Shown: positions 1 to 8,353 of the stretch, one piece after another
Numbering within the stretch: position 1 is the stretch's first letter
How the letters are laid out: each line of letters begins with the position of its first letter
NCBI GenBank assembly: GCA_001915995.1
Contig: MNRO01000021.1
Location: 62,001-126,000, forward strand
Direction of reading: 5' to 3'
Source of the DNA: Clostridium sp. 26_21
GTDB taxonomy: Bacteria > Bacillota > Clostridia > TANB77 > CAG-508
Length of the DNA stretch: 64,000 nt
Made by a program: the position numbers and the translations under genes
The notes under the pieces: model-generated
Told to the model about the DNA's origin: nothing
The model's database searches: none
Seen by the model: only the letters and a program-made list of their open reading frames with translations

Positions 1-477
<477 letters not shown>

Positions 478-481
<4 letters not shown>

Positions 482-1335
482 AAAGTTTCACTCCTTTTGT
501 TCTGTAAATTCGTAGCTTTTATAACATTATTCATTAACATTGCTATTGTCATAGGTCCTACTCCTCCAGGAACAGGTGTTATATAGCTTGCTTTTAAATT
601 TACATTTTCAAAATCAACATCCCCAACTATTTTTCCATTTTCATTTCTATTTATTCCAACATCAATTACAACAGCCCCATCTTTTATCATATCTGATGTA
701 ACAAATTTTGCTTTTCCTATTGCTGAAATTACAATATCAGCATTTTTCGTATGTTCTTTTAAATCTTTGGTTTTTGAATGGCATACAGTTACTGTAGCAT
801 TTCGGTTTAAACAACATTGTATTAATGGCTTTCCAACTATATTGCTTCTACCTAAAATTGTTACATTTTTTCCTGTTAAATCAATATTATATTCTTCAAA
901 CATTTTCATAATTCCATATGGTGTACATGATACAAATGTTTCTTGATTCAAACATAATTTTCCAATATTTATAGGATTAAATCCATCAACATCCTTTTCT
1001 GGTAATATAGTTCTAAATGCTTTATTTATATCTAACGAATTTGGGATAGGACTTTGCAATAATATTCCATTAATTGATTTATCATAATTTAATTTTTGAA
1101 TTAATTCAATTAACTCTTCTTGTTTTACATCATTTCCTAGAAAATATTCTTCAAATTCTATTCCAATTTCTTGACATGCCTTACTTTTGTTTTTTACATA
1201 TATTTGTGACGCTTTATCATCTCCAACCATAATAACCGCAAGTTTTGGAAGTATTCCTTCTTTTTTTAAATTATCACATTCTGTTTTTAATTTTTCTCTT
1301 GTTTTTCTCGCTAATTCTTTTCCATCTATTATCAT
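478..1335 (-). CDS. folD: Bifunctional methylenetetrahydrofolate dehydrogenase/cyclohydrolase FolD
   Basis: FolD interconverts 5,10-methylene-, 5,10-methenyl- and 10-formyl-tetrahydrofolate in the cytosol, feeding purine and formyl-Met-tRNA synthesis. The 285 residues are full length. The N-terminal catalytic domain has the Y46-x3-K50 pair (IYVKNK) and the LLQSPIP substrate loop. The C-terminal Rossmann domain has GRSNIVGKP for NADP and the PVPGGVGPMT signature near the end. A GAGGAG site precedes the ATG. The stop codon overlaps the presumed start of dprA, so the two are probably translationally coupled. Confidence 0.97.
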
Positions 1336-1549
1336 AATTTTCCTCTCCTCAGTAAATTACTATTTAGATTTTATCTCATAAAACTTTATTTGTAAATAGT
1401 AAATTATTACTTTGGACAAAACTGTTTTCATATTCTTTATTCTCTAATCTACATTTTTTCTTACATCATTATCATAAATAAAATTTCTTAAAATATTATA
1501 TCTATATTTTATATCATTTTTATTCATGTCTCCCTACTTAAATTATACC

Positions 1550-1588
1550 AAAAAAGAAGAAATTTTTATATGGAATTTCTTCTTTTTT
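1550..1588 (-). terminator. Bidirectional A/T-rich terminator hairpin
   Basis: Fifteen-base arms AAAAAAGAAGAAATT and AATTTCTTCTTTTTT flank a 9-base loop, giving a U-run on either strand. It lies downstream of the fibre-subunit gene ending at 1683. The rest of 1336-1682 holds no ORF I can support. Confidence 0.7.
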
Positions 1589-1636
1589 TAATTGTTGGTA
1601 TTAGATTTAACCCGTAGTTTTCCTTTAAATAACAAA

Positions 1637-1667
1637 TTCCAATGTCATAAAATTAATGACATTGGAA
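1637..1667 (-). terminator. Inverted repeat just after the 341-residue surface protein gene
   Basis: Perfect 12-base arms (TTCCAATGTCAT / ATGACATTGGAA) around a 7-base loop, starting 16 bases after the stop codon. The U-run on the minus strand is weak, so it may act as an mRNA 3' stabiliser with the stronger hairpin at 1550-1588 completing termination. Confidence 0.5.
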
Positions 1668-1682
1668 AAAATCCTGTTTTTA

Positions 1683-2708
1683 TTAGTCTGGAAGTTTAAA
1701 TTCTAATTTAAATGTTATATCAGAACCTGATACTGTATCTTCACAGTCAACATCTTGTCCTTCAACCCACATATAAATTCTTAATTTTGTTACACCAGCT
1801 TTTAATGAAAATGCATTTGAAACATCTGTCATAGCTGTTTCTGTTGAATATGATGGTGTAATTTGTGTAAAGTACTCTGATGCTTCTGTTGAATTTTTTC
1901 TACCATTCATTGCATCTTTTAATATTATTGCATTATCTTTTGCAATTACTTGGTTTATACCAAATGCTTTTATTGTATTAGCTGTTGATATTCCATAAGT
2001 ATTTGCTACTGATAAAGCTGTTGTATTATGTGTTTTGCAATTTGGTTCCCAAATATATGTATTTTTAGCATCTAATGCTGTATCTTTTGCAACACTAAAG
2101 CTTGAAGCTTCCCATTGACCTGTATATGCTGAAACATCTGCACCTTCAACAACATCAGACCATCCTTCTTTTAAGAATGCTACTCTAGTTGCATTTTGTA
2201 ATCCTTCTTTTCCAGTTCCATCTTTTTTAAATACAACTGCTGAATTATTTCCTAATACAATATTAGGTTGATCATTATTAACTTTTAAAAATATATCAAA
2301 TGCTACATATTTTCCATCTGTTGCATTAGCTGTTTCTGCAGCAATTGCATCTGCATATACTGCATAATCTCCTGTTGATGAATCAATTTGTCCATAGAAC
2401 ATTTTCATTAGTCCTGTCTCAACATCTCCTACAGTTGATACTGGTTCCATTGTTGCTGGCAATAAATTTTTTGATCCAGTATATCCTGTTTTTAAATCAT
2501 CTGTTGATAATTGTGATTTCCAGTTTACACCATCTGCTGATATTTGTAAACCATCTTTTGTATCGATATGTACATCGATATCACTAACTGTTACAACTCT
2601 ATTTGCAGTGAACCATGCATAAGTTGATGCTGTTAGTAAAGCTGCTAGCAATAATAATATTAATATTGCTGATTTTAAGTCAAATTTTCTTTTTGTTTTT
2701 TTACTCAT
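1683..2708 (-). CDS. SipW-dependent TasA/camelysin-like secreted surface protein
   Basis: Likely an exported fibre or matrix subunit. Residues about 12-33 form a hydrophobic signal/membrane segment ending TASTYAWFTANR, the YAWF pattern typical of SipW-processed TasA/CalY-type proteins. The remainder (to residue 341) is an extracellular, strand-rich domain with many Thr, Ser, Asn and Asp. It ends with MWVEGQDVDCEDT near the C-terminus, a motif shared with the 243-residue neighbour (FIEGDDPECLDN), so the two belong to one superfamily. It has its own consensus promoter and a long leader, which suggests high, separate expression relative to the ten-gene operon at 4.4-12.6 kb. The polymer-forming role is inferred from family and context, not visible in the sequence. 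Confidence 0.72.
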   Translation of the reverse strand: MSKKTKRKFDLKSAILILLLLAALLTASTYAWFTANRVVTVSDIDVHIDTKDGLQISADGVNWKSQLSTDDLKTGYTGSKNLLPATMEPVSTVGDVETGLMKMFYGQIDSSTGDYAVYADAIAAETANATDGKYVAFDIFLKVNNDQPNIVLGNNSAVVFKKDGTGKEGLQNATRVAFLKEGWSDVVEGADVSAYTGQWEASSFSVAKDTALDAKNTYIWEPNCKTHNTTALSVANTYGISTANTIKAFGINQVIAKDNAIILKDAMNGRKNSTEASEYFTQITPSYSTETAMTDVSNAFSLKAGVTKLRIYMWVEGQDVDCEDTVSGSDITFKLEFKLPD

Positions 2709-2808
2709 TTTTCCTTCTCCTTATCAATATACTTAGTTTTTTAGGTCTAAACTATAAACCATTTAAGTATAACTTTTTCATTAGTTGTACTTTATAATTT
2801 CTATTCTA

Positions 2809-2837
2809 AGAATAACATATCATTTTTTTAATGTCAA
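2809..2837 (-). promoter_or_regulatory. Sigma-A promoter of the 341-residue surface protein
   Basis: On the minus strand TTGACA, a 17-base spacer, then TATTCT. This gives a leader of roughly 95-100 bases before the ATG at 2708, which is preceded by AAGGAGAAGG. Confidence 0.65.
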
Positions 2838-2844
2838 CATTTGT

Positions 2845-2883
2845 AAAAAAAAGTAATATAATTGTAATTTATATTACTTTTTT
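2845..2883 (-). terminator. Terminator after the 243-residue membrane protein gene
   Basis: Arms AAAAAAGTAATATA / TATATTACTTTTTT around a short loop. It separates the 2914-3645 gene from the promoter at 2809-2837. Confidence 0.65.
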
Positions 2884-2913
2884 GTAATAAATATGTAACA
2901 TTGTTGTAATATT

Positions 2914-3645
2914 TTATTTTTTTTCTTGTAATATATGTTCTTCTGTTATATCCATATGCATTTTCATTTCTCCACCAATTAAATTATCTAAGCATTCTGG
3001 ATCATCACCTTCAATAAATACTACAATTGTAAATTTATCAACTTCACCTGGTTGAAAATCTTTTCTTTGTTCTACAGCAACCTCTTTATCTGAATAAAAC
3101 ATTTTAGTTCCTACTTCAGCTTCTCCTGTTTTACTATTTGCTTTAGCATATACTGTTTGTTCATCATTTCTATATAACATTACTCTAATTGCTTCATCAG
3201 CATTTTTTATTACATCATCTATAATAATTTCATACCAATAATTTACAACATCACTACCTTTATTCTTTATGTAGAAACTATATGCTAAATAATTATCACC
3301 ATTATGACTTCCTTCTCCTTGTTTGTTTATGTCTTGTGGAAGCCATTTGATAGAAATATTATCTATAAATTCAGCTTTTTTTGCTTTTAAAATTCTTTTA
3401 TCATCTTCACCATCTTTTTCATACATAATAAGTCCACTTTTTTGAGCAAATGCTGGATCTAATGAAACTGTAAAATCTCCACCTTCATAAAATGCTGTTA
3501 AAAGGAAATAAATAATAATTAAAAATAATGACATTATTATTAATCCCAATTTTATTGCATTTATTTTTATATCTCTTTCTCTAATTTTTTGTGAATTTAA
3601 CTTTACACTTTCATAATTTTCTAATTTTTTATCTTTTTTGGGCAT
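2914..3645 (-). CDS. Membrane-anchored extracellular protein related to the 341-residue subunit
   Basis: A cytoplasmic basic stretch of about 28 residues is followed by one transmembrane helix (about 30-52) and an extracellular domain beginning GGDFTVSLDP. The C-terminal motif VFIEGDDPECLDNLIGG matches that of the neighbouring secreted protein. There is no YAWF/YAKY processing motif and no obvious cleavage site, so it may stay anchored and serve as the base or anchor for the polymer. The ATG lacks a close ribosome binding site: the nearest AAAGGAG lies about 30 bases upstream, in front of a five-codon ORF that stops 7 bases before this ATG. Function is inferred from context only. Confidence 0.62.
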   Translation of the reverse strand: MPKKDKKLENYESVKLNSQKIRERDIKINAIKLGLIIMSLFLIIIYFLLTAFYEGGDFTVSLDPAFAQKSGLIMYEKDGEDDKRILKAKKAEFIDNISIKWLPQDINKQGEGSHNGDNYLAYSFYIKNKGSDVVNYWYEIIIDDVIKNADEAIRVMLYRNDEQTVYAKANSKTGEAEVGTKMFYSDKEVAVEQRKDFQPGEVDKFTIVVFIEGDDPECLDNLIGGEMKMHMDITEEHILQEKK

Positions 3646-3652
3646 AACTTTT

Positions 3653-3670
3653 TTATATGATATATATCAT
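3653..3670 (-). other. Possible five-codon leader ORF and palindrome upstream of the anchor protein
   Basis: Minus strand reads ATG ATA TAT ATC ATA TAA behind AAAGGAG. The segment is also a perfect palindrome (ATATGATATATATCATAT). It could couple or restrict translation of the gene starting at 3645, or be chance in AT-rich DNA. Confidence 0.35.
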
Positions 3671-3730
3671 ATTTCTCCTTTCGTTATTTATCTTATCTCT
3701 TTTCAATTATCTAATACTTTCTTATTTCTC

Positions 3731-3759
3731 TTGCTTTATATTTTATCATATGTTAAAAT
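3731..3759 (+). promoter_or_regulatory. Sigma-A promoter of the plus-strand subunit gene
   Basis: TTGCTT, 17-base spacer, TAAAAT, about 28 bases upstream of the ATG at 3788, which has an AGAGGA binding site. Confidence 0.5.
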
Positions 3760-3787
3760 ATAGAAAAAAAACAAAAGAGGATTAACT

Positions 3788-4381
3788 ATGAAAAATAGAA
3801 AAAAATTTATGTTACTCATAATTGGAATATTTATACTTCTACTTTTATTTTCTGTTGTGCAAATTTATGCAAAATATTTAACTTCATCAACAGGAAAAAC
3901 TAATTTAAAGATTGCAAAATGGAATATTTCAGTTAATAAAAAATCTATAAAAAATAATTCTGATATTTCTTCATCAATAATTCCTGTTTTTGAAGGAAAT
4001 AATAATATTTCTGCCGGAATTATTGCTCCAACAGCAACAGGATATTTTGATTTAGATTTTGACTTTTCTGATGCTGATGTAACCTTTAAATATGAAATTA
4101 ATGTTTCAGCAGATGCAGAGAGTTCTGTACAAGATTTAGTCTCAACAGGATATTCTATTGATGATGGAGAAATTATTAATTTTAATAATTTTAATGAAAC
4201 AATATCTGATACTATATTACTAAACTCAAATACTAAACGAAGGAAAATAAGAGTTTATATTCTTTGGAATGATGATGAAGAAACATCATCAATGACAAAT
4301 GAAGCTGATACACTATCAGCCAAAGAAGACAAACCAGCACTATTAGATGTCAATATATCATTTACACAAGTGGCAGAATAA
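3788..4381 (+). CDS. SipW-dependent TasA/camelysin-like subunit, inverted relative to the operon
   Basis: 197 residues: a basic N-terminus, a hydrophobic segment (about 7-27) ending QIYAKYLTSSTGK, then KIAKWNISVN, the W-x-I first strand common to TasA-type proteins. A middle segment, GIIAPTATGYFDLDFDF...VTFKYEINVS, aligns with TLAPGLTGHFNIIIDP...VSVKYEISLD of the 210-residue protein encoded at 11451-12083, so these two are paralogues. It is the only locus gene on the plus strand. It converges on the 203-residue gene, and the shared terminator palindrome contains both stop codons. Confidence 0.7.
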   Translation: MKNRKKFMLLIIGIFILLLLFSVVQIYAKYLTSSTGKTNLKIAKWNISVNKKSIKNNSDISSSIIPVFEGNNNISAGIIAPTATGYFDLDFDFSDADVTFKYEINVSADAESSVQDLVSTGYSIDDGEIINFNNFNETISDTILLNSNTKRRKIRVYILWNDDEETSSMTNEADTLSAKEDKPALLDVNISFTQVAE

Positions 4382-4400
4382 ATAATTTATTCTGCTTTTT
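4373..4400 (+). terminator. Terminator palindrome built from two converging stop codons
   Basis: GCAGAATAAAT, one central A, then ATTTATTCTGC, followed by TTTTT on the plus strand. The arms contain the TAA stops of both the 3788-4381 and 4387-4998 genes. Confidence 0.65.
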
Positions 4401-4998
4401 GTGATGCATTTAATATTATTTTTAATTCTACTGAATTTTTGTCTGGATGTATAGAATAATACTCATAAGCTTTATTTCCCCAATATGTGTCTAACTCATC
4501 ATTTCCTGATTCAAATGGCCATTCAAGACTTATTATAAACTTTCCTTCTCCATTTTCACCTTTTAAGTTTTCATCATTAGTTTCAATTTTTATTTTAAAA
4601 GGATATTCATCAAGAATCTTATTTAGTTCTTCTTCAGTTTTACCATTTTCTCCACCAATAGTATATGTTTCTCCCATTATTGTTATTTCACGGATAGTAT
4701 AACCTAAAATAGCACTTTTTTCTCCTTGATTCTTTACTTGTACAATCTTTTCAAACTTTTTGTCTCCTTCCATTCCCGGAAAAATTCTCTCTATTTCAAT
4801 CGTCATATCTGATGTTATTTCTTGATTATCACTAACAAACTTAATATTCCAAGAACTAACATGTGCAGTTATCTCTGTATTTACTTTTGTAGAATAAATA
4901 AACCATGCATAAGTATTGAACAATAATAATATTATTAAAATTAATAAATTTTTTATTTTTATTCTTTTTATCGTTTTTATAAATTTATGCATATTCAT
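4387..4998 (-). CDS. SipW-dependent TasA/camelysin-like subunit, last gene of the operon
   Basis: 203 residues with a basic N-terminus, a hydrophobic helix (about 17-30) ending FNTYAWFIYSTK and then HVSSWNIKF, the family's W-x-I strand. The extracellular part includes IERIFPGMEG and VQVKNQGEKSAILGYTI, the P-G / N-x-G pattern seen in camelysin-like beta-sandwiches. The signal peptidase gene lies 29 bases upstream, the arrangement expected for a peptidase and its substrate. It is the 3' end of the ten-gene minus-strand operon. Confidence 0.72.
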   Translation of the reverse strand: MNMHKFIKTIKRIKIKNLLILIILLLFNTYAWFIYSTKVNTEITAHVSSWNIKFVSDNQEITSDMTIEIERIFPGMEGDKKFEKIVQVKNQGEKSAILGYTIREITIMGETYTIGGENGKTEEELNKILDEYPFKIKIETNDENLKGENGEGKFIISLEWPFESGNDELDTYWGNKAYEYYSIHPDKNSVELKIILNASQKAE

Positions 4999-5027
4999 TC
5001 ACTTCCTCTCACAAAAGAATTTCAAAA

Positions 5028-5609
5028 TTATTTTTCTTCTTCATTTTCATCATCATCTTCATCATTACCAATAAAATTTCTAAATTGTTTAAAGATTAAT
5101 AATGCTATTGGTATAAAAATAATACAATAAAAAGCATAATTATTTGAAACTATTTTTTCAAACCAACTTAATGTAATTATTTTATATGTTATTTTTCCTA
5201 AAATTTGTGTTTGATTTATTTCTGGGTCTTCTCCCATATTAGCTATACCTTGTGTTATTATTTTATAATTTTCTCCATCTTTATCTATTGACTTAATTTT
5301 ATGGGTAATGACTTTTCCACTGAATCCTCCCACAGCTCCTTTATATGCAATATTATCGCCAACTTTAAGTTCACTAGCATCTACTTCTTTTGATACCAAA
5401 ACATCTCCAACCTCATACTCTGGCACCATGCTTCCTGTAGCAACAACAAATATTCTATATCCACCAATTGTTACCTCATTATTACTTGTTCTCTGTAAAA
5501 TTACCATTATTAATAACATCAAAACAATAATAAAAATTATTGTATATATTGTATTAGATATTATTTGTAATATTTTGTTATTTTTTATTTTTTTTATAAT
5601 ATTCATCAT
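5028..5609 (-). CDS. SipW-type (ER-like) signal peptidase I
   Basis: Membrane peptidase that removes signal peptides from TasA/camelysin-like substrates. One N-terminal helix (about 15-40) is followed by VVATGSMVP with the catalytic Ser60, the box KVGDNIAYK, and VITHKI with His103 in place of the lysine used by ordinary bacterial SPase I. Then come QGIANMGEDP (the KGDAN region, altered) and a C-terminal helix (about 155-178) ending in an acidic tail. The Ser-His arrangement is that of SipW and eukaryotic signal peptidases. It sits between the DUF2357 gene and a putative substrate gene. Confidence 0.88.
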   Translation of the reverse strand: MMNIIKKIKNNKILQIISNTIYTIIFIIVLMLLIMVILQRTSNNEVTIGGYRIFVVATGSMVPEYEVGDVLVSKEVDASELKVGDNIAYKGAVGGFSGKVITHKIKSIDKDGENYKIITQGIANMGEDPEINQTQILGKITYKIITLSWFEKIVSNNYAFYCIIFIPIALLIFKQFRNFIGNDEDDDENEEEK

Positions 5610-5652
5610 TTCTTTAATCCTTCTTCTGTTTTTTATATAGAACTATATATTT

Positions 5653-6777
5653 TTATTCAACTATTTTTTCATACTTTTCAATATGTTTTTTAAATATTTT
5701 TTGAATATCTTGTAATACTGCCATCTTTTTATATTTAATGACCTCATATTTTTCTGCCACTAATTGTTGTAATTGTTCTTCTGTTATATCTTCGTCACAA
5801 TCCATTATTTTATCAAGCATCTGTTCTACTACAAGTGCTTTTATTTCTTGTTTAGTATCTTGTTTTTCTTTTTCATCTTCATCTAATGTTTTCATTATTA
5901 AATATTGTAGTAGAAATGCTTCATCCATCATTTTCTTCAAAGTGCCATTATCCAGAAAATCTCTATTTTCTTCTGATGAATTTGCTTGTTCATCCATATT
6001 AACTTTTAAATATTCCCATAGTTTCATTGCATATTGAAAATGTACATTTTTTAAAACAACATTTGTTTTTCTAACTGGATCCTTTACTAGTATTACATGT
6101 AACTTATCCAATATTTTGTATACTTCTGATGATTCGACATCTTTTATTTTTTTTTCAATTTCTTCAATTCTATTAACAATACCATTTCCATCATTTTTTT
6201 CATTTTCTTGTGAATTTAATTTTGAACTTATTGATACATTTATATCAACATCTTCTTCATTTAATTTTGACTTTGCATTATATTCTAACTGTTTATTATT
6301 TTTTCCTTGTTCATCATTATTTTTATCAAAAGATTGTTCAATCAATTCTTTTCTTTTATGTATAAAAAATTTAATATTTTGCATCAATGTATATATCAAA
6401 CGATTTTCATATGTATTAAAACTCTCTTCTTTTCTTACATTTAATAATCTTGATGGTATAACATCTCCTGTTTTTTCATCAATTTTTTGAATAAAGTTTG
6501 TATTTTTAGATAAATGTTTAATTGTTTCTACTGATACTTTTCTTGTTTGTTCTATTTTTACTATTTCTTCTTCATTTTCAATAAAACGATTAGGTTTTCT
6601 AAATATTATATCTAAATGTGGAATTACTTCTTCCATTAAGTCAATCCATTCAGTATCTTTAGTAATAATTTTCTTATCTACTTGAACTTTTAGAGTTGAT
6701 TCAGCAGAATCCATGAATTTTTGTGTATTTTCTTGATTTGCCTCATCATATAATCTAATTACTCCTAAATTTTCCAA
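5653..6777 (-). CDS. DUF2357 (McrC N-terminal-like) protein without a visible nuclease domain
   Basis: The segment IIFRKPNRFIENEEEIVKIE followed by ETIKHLSKNTNFI, SRLLNVRKEESFNTYENRLIYTL matches DUF2357, a family that pairs with McrB-like AAA+ NTPases and is related to the N-terminal part of McrC. Residues after about 210 look wholly helical, and I see no PD-(D/E)xK nuclease signature, so a DNA-cleaving role is unlikely. A TTG at 6795 is possible but would precede its own ribosome binding site; TTG at 6777 lies 10 bases after GGAAGG and is preferred. It begins 22 bases after the AAA+ gene. A regulatory subunit for that NTPase is inferred. Confidence 0.68.
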   Translation of the reverse strand: MENLGVIRLYDEANQENTQKFMDSAESTLKVQVDKKIITKDTEWIDLMEEVIPHLDIIFRKPNRFIENEEEIVKIEQTRKVSVETIKHLSKNTNFIQKIDEKTGDVIPSRLLNVRKEESFNTYENRLIYTLMQNIKFFIHKRKELIEQSFDKNNDEQGKNNKQLEYNAKSKLNEEDVDINVSISSKLNSQENEKNDGNGIVNRIEEIEKKIKDVESSEVYKILDKLHVILVKDPVRKTNVVLKNVHFQYAMKLWEYLKVNMDEQANSSEENRDFLDNGTLKKMMDEAFLLQYLIMKTLDEDEKEKQDTKQEIKALVVEQMLDKIMDCDEDITEEQLQQLVAEKYEVIKYKKMAVLQDIQKIFKKHIEKYEKIVE

Positions 6778-6799
6778 TTTTTTTTCACCTTCCAAATCA

Positions 6800-8323
6800 T
6801 TATGACATTTTCTTCAATCTTAATAAATATTCTATACATTCATTCATTTTATTTTTTCCAAATGTAGTATTTAAAAATTGAATATATGGATCAATTTCAT
6901 CTCTAATGTATGACATATTTAATTGTTCGAATTTTCTTAATATTTTTTTAGCTATAAAATAATCTACTCCTGCAATCTCATCTCCACCACATGCAACATA
7001 TACTGGAACAAATTTCTTCATATGTGCTACTATACGGTTACCAAAAGCAATACGGAAATGTTGAATTACATAATTATCCATTTGTTCAATCTTATCAAGT
7101 GTCTCTTGAGAAATTGGATTTTCTTGTATTGCTGTTTTAAATAAGGAATCCAAATATGTAAAATTAATTCCTTGAGCCTCTGTATCAACTGGATCAAAGG
7201 GTACACTCTTATCATTTATATCTATAGGCATTGCCCTATCATATACCTTATCTGTTACAGCAAATGTTGAATCATCATTATTAATTGTTCCTATATACCA
7301 CATATTTGCTGGAACTTTTATCTTTCCACCAATAATTTTTTTTGGGTCTGTTTTCCAACTATTAGGAACTAATTCGATTATCCATTCATCTCTGTTTGGC
7401 ATTTCCAAAATTGATAACATTTCAGCAAAATAATATTCTACACGTGATAAGTTCATCTCGTCCAATATTACTGTATAAACTTCATCAACATATCCAGCTA
7501 CATACATTTCTTTTAACATTTCTGTTTCATTAAATTTTTTTGTAAACTCATTAAAATATCCAAACATATCAGTTCTATCTCTCCATGATGGTTGAACAGA
7601 TGCAACACATGAATCATGTCTCATAAATTTTCCCCATGCATATGCTAATGATGTTTTTCCTGTTCCTGAAATACCTTGCAATATAATTAGTTTTGTTGAT
7701 GCTAATCCAGATATAAATATTCTTACCATTTCTGGCTTATAATATAATCTAAGTTTTGATGCAGCAAAATTTCTAAAATTATTACAAAGTTCTGGTAATG
7801 TAAAATTATTTCCATAATCAATTGGATGATAATTTGCATATTCTAAATCTATTTCATTTAATTTTGAAAATCTTATATCAGGATTATCTGTTGTATCTTC
7901 ATTTTCTTGCCCATTCTCTATTTCAGCTGATTCATCTGGTTTTAATCCTAATTGTGACACTTTCATTGCCATTATTTTTTCTTTTTCTTTCATTAAATCT
8001 TCAACTTGTTTATTTAATGATGCAACTTCCTCTAACAATTCATCTTGATCTATTGCTTTTTTTCTGAATTTCATATATTTTCTACATAATAAATATATTA
8101 GAGCAACTATTAATACAATAAAAATTGTTATACACAAAAGTGATATTATAACAAGTACCCATTCTGGTGTTGTTAAATCATTTTTATATGTATCTAATAT
8201 TGTTTGATATGCTTTAAAATTAAGTGTTTCAGTTATTCCTACCCATATACTTTTTATTATGGTTATAATTCCTGAAAAGAACTGTTTTAAAAATTCATAT
8301 AAGAATCTTGAAAATGTTTCCAT
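6800..8323 (-). CDS. Membrane-anchored McrB/AAA_5-type NTPase
   Basis: 507 residues in four parts. Residues about 10-35 form a hydrophobic or amphipathic helix. A strong transmembrane helix spans about 55-84. A coiled coil covers about 92-122. The AAA+ domain has Walker A GISGTGKTS (217-225), Walker B VILDEMN (285-291), sensor region GTINNDD (345-351) and D-R at 362-363. INNDD keeps the N and D of the McrB MNxxD signature, so GTP rather than ATP may be used. The membrane anchor and location among SipW genes set it apart from restriction McrB. A role in remodelling or gating the export/assembly machine is inferred; domain assignment is firm. Confidence 0.85.
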   Translation of the reverse strand: METFSRFLYEFLKQFFSGIITIIKSIWVGITETLNFKAYQTILDTYKNDLTTPEWVLVIISLLCITIFIVLIVALIYLLCRKYMKFRKKAIDQDELLEEVASLNKQVEDLMKEKEKIMAMKVSQLGLKPDESAEIENGQENEDTTDNPDIRFSKLNEIDLEYANYHPIDYGNNFTLPELCNNFRNFAASKLRLYYKPEMVRIFISGLASTKLIILQGISGTGKTSLAYAWGKFMRHDSCVASVQPSWRDRTDMFGYFNEFTKKFNETEMLKEMYVAGYVDEVYTVILDEMNLSRVEYYFAEMLSILEMPNRDEWIIELVPNSWKTDPKKIIGGKIKVPANMWYIGTINNDDSTFAVTDKVYDRAMPIDINDKSVPFDPVDTEAQGINFTYLDSLFKTAIQENPISQETLDKIEQMDNYVIQHFRIAFGNRIVAHMKKFVPVYVACGGDEIAGVDYFIAKKILRKFEQLNMSYIRDEIDPYIQFLNTTFGKNKMNECIEYLLRLKKMS

Positions 8324-8353
8324 TTTTATCTCCTTTTCTTAGAATTTAATTAT

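Noticed and set aside
1619..1634. Shared word TTCCTTTAAATAACA with 46640-46655
   Set aside because: A single AT-rich 15-base match between two intergenic sites; no extended homology, so chance is likely.
5653..8323. Type IV (McrBC-like) restriction system
   Set aside because: No nuclease motif is visible in the DUF2357 protein, the NTPase has a membrane anchor and no DNA-recognition domain, and the flanks are surface-protein genes.
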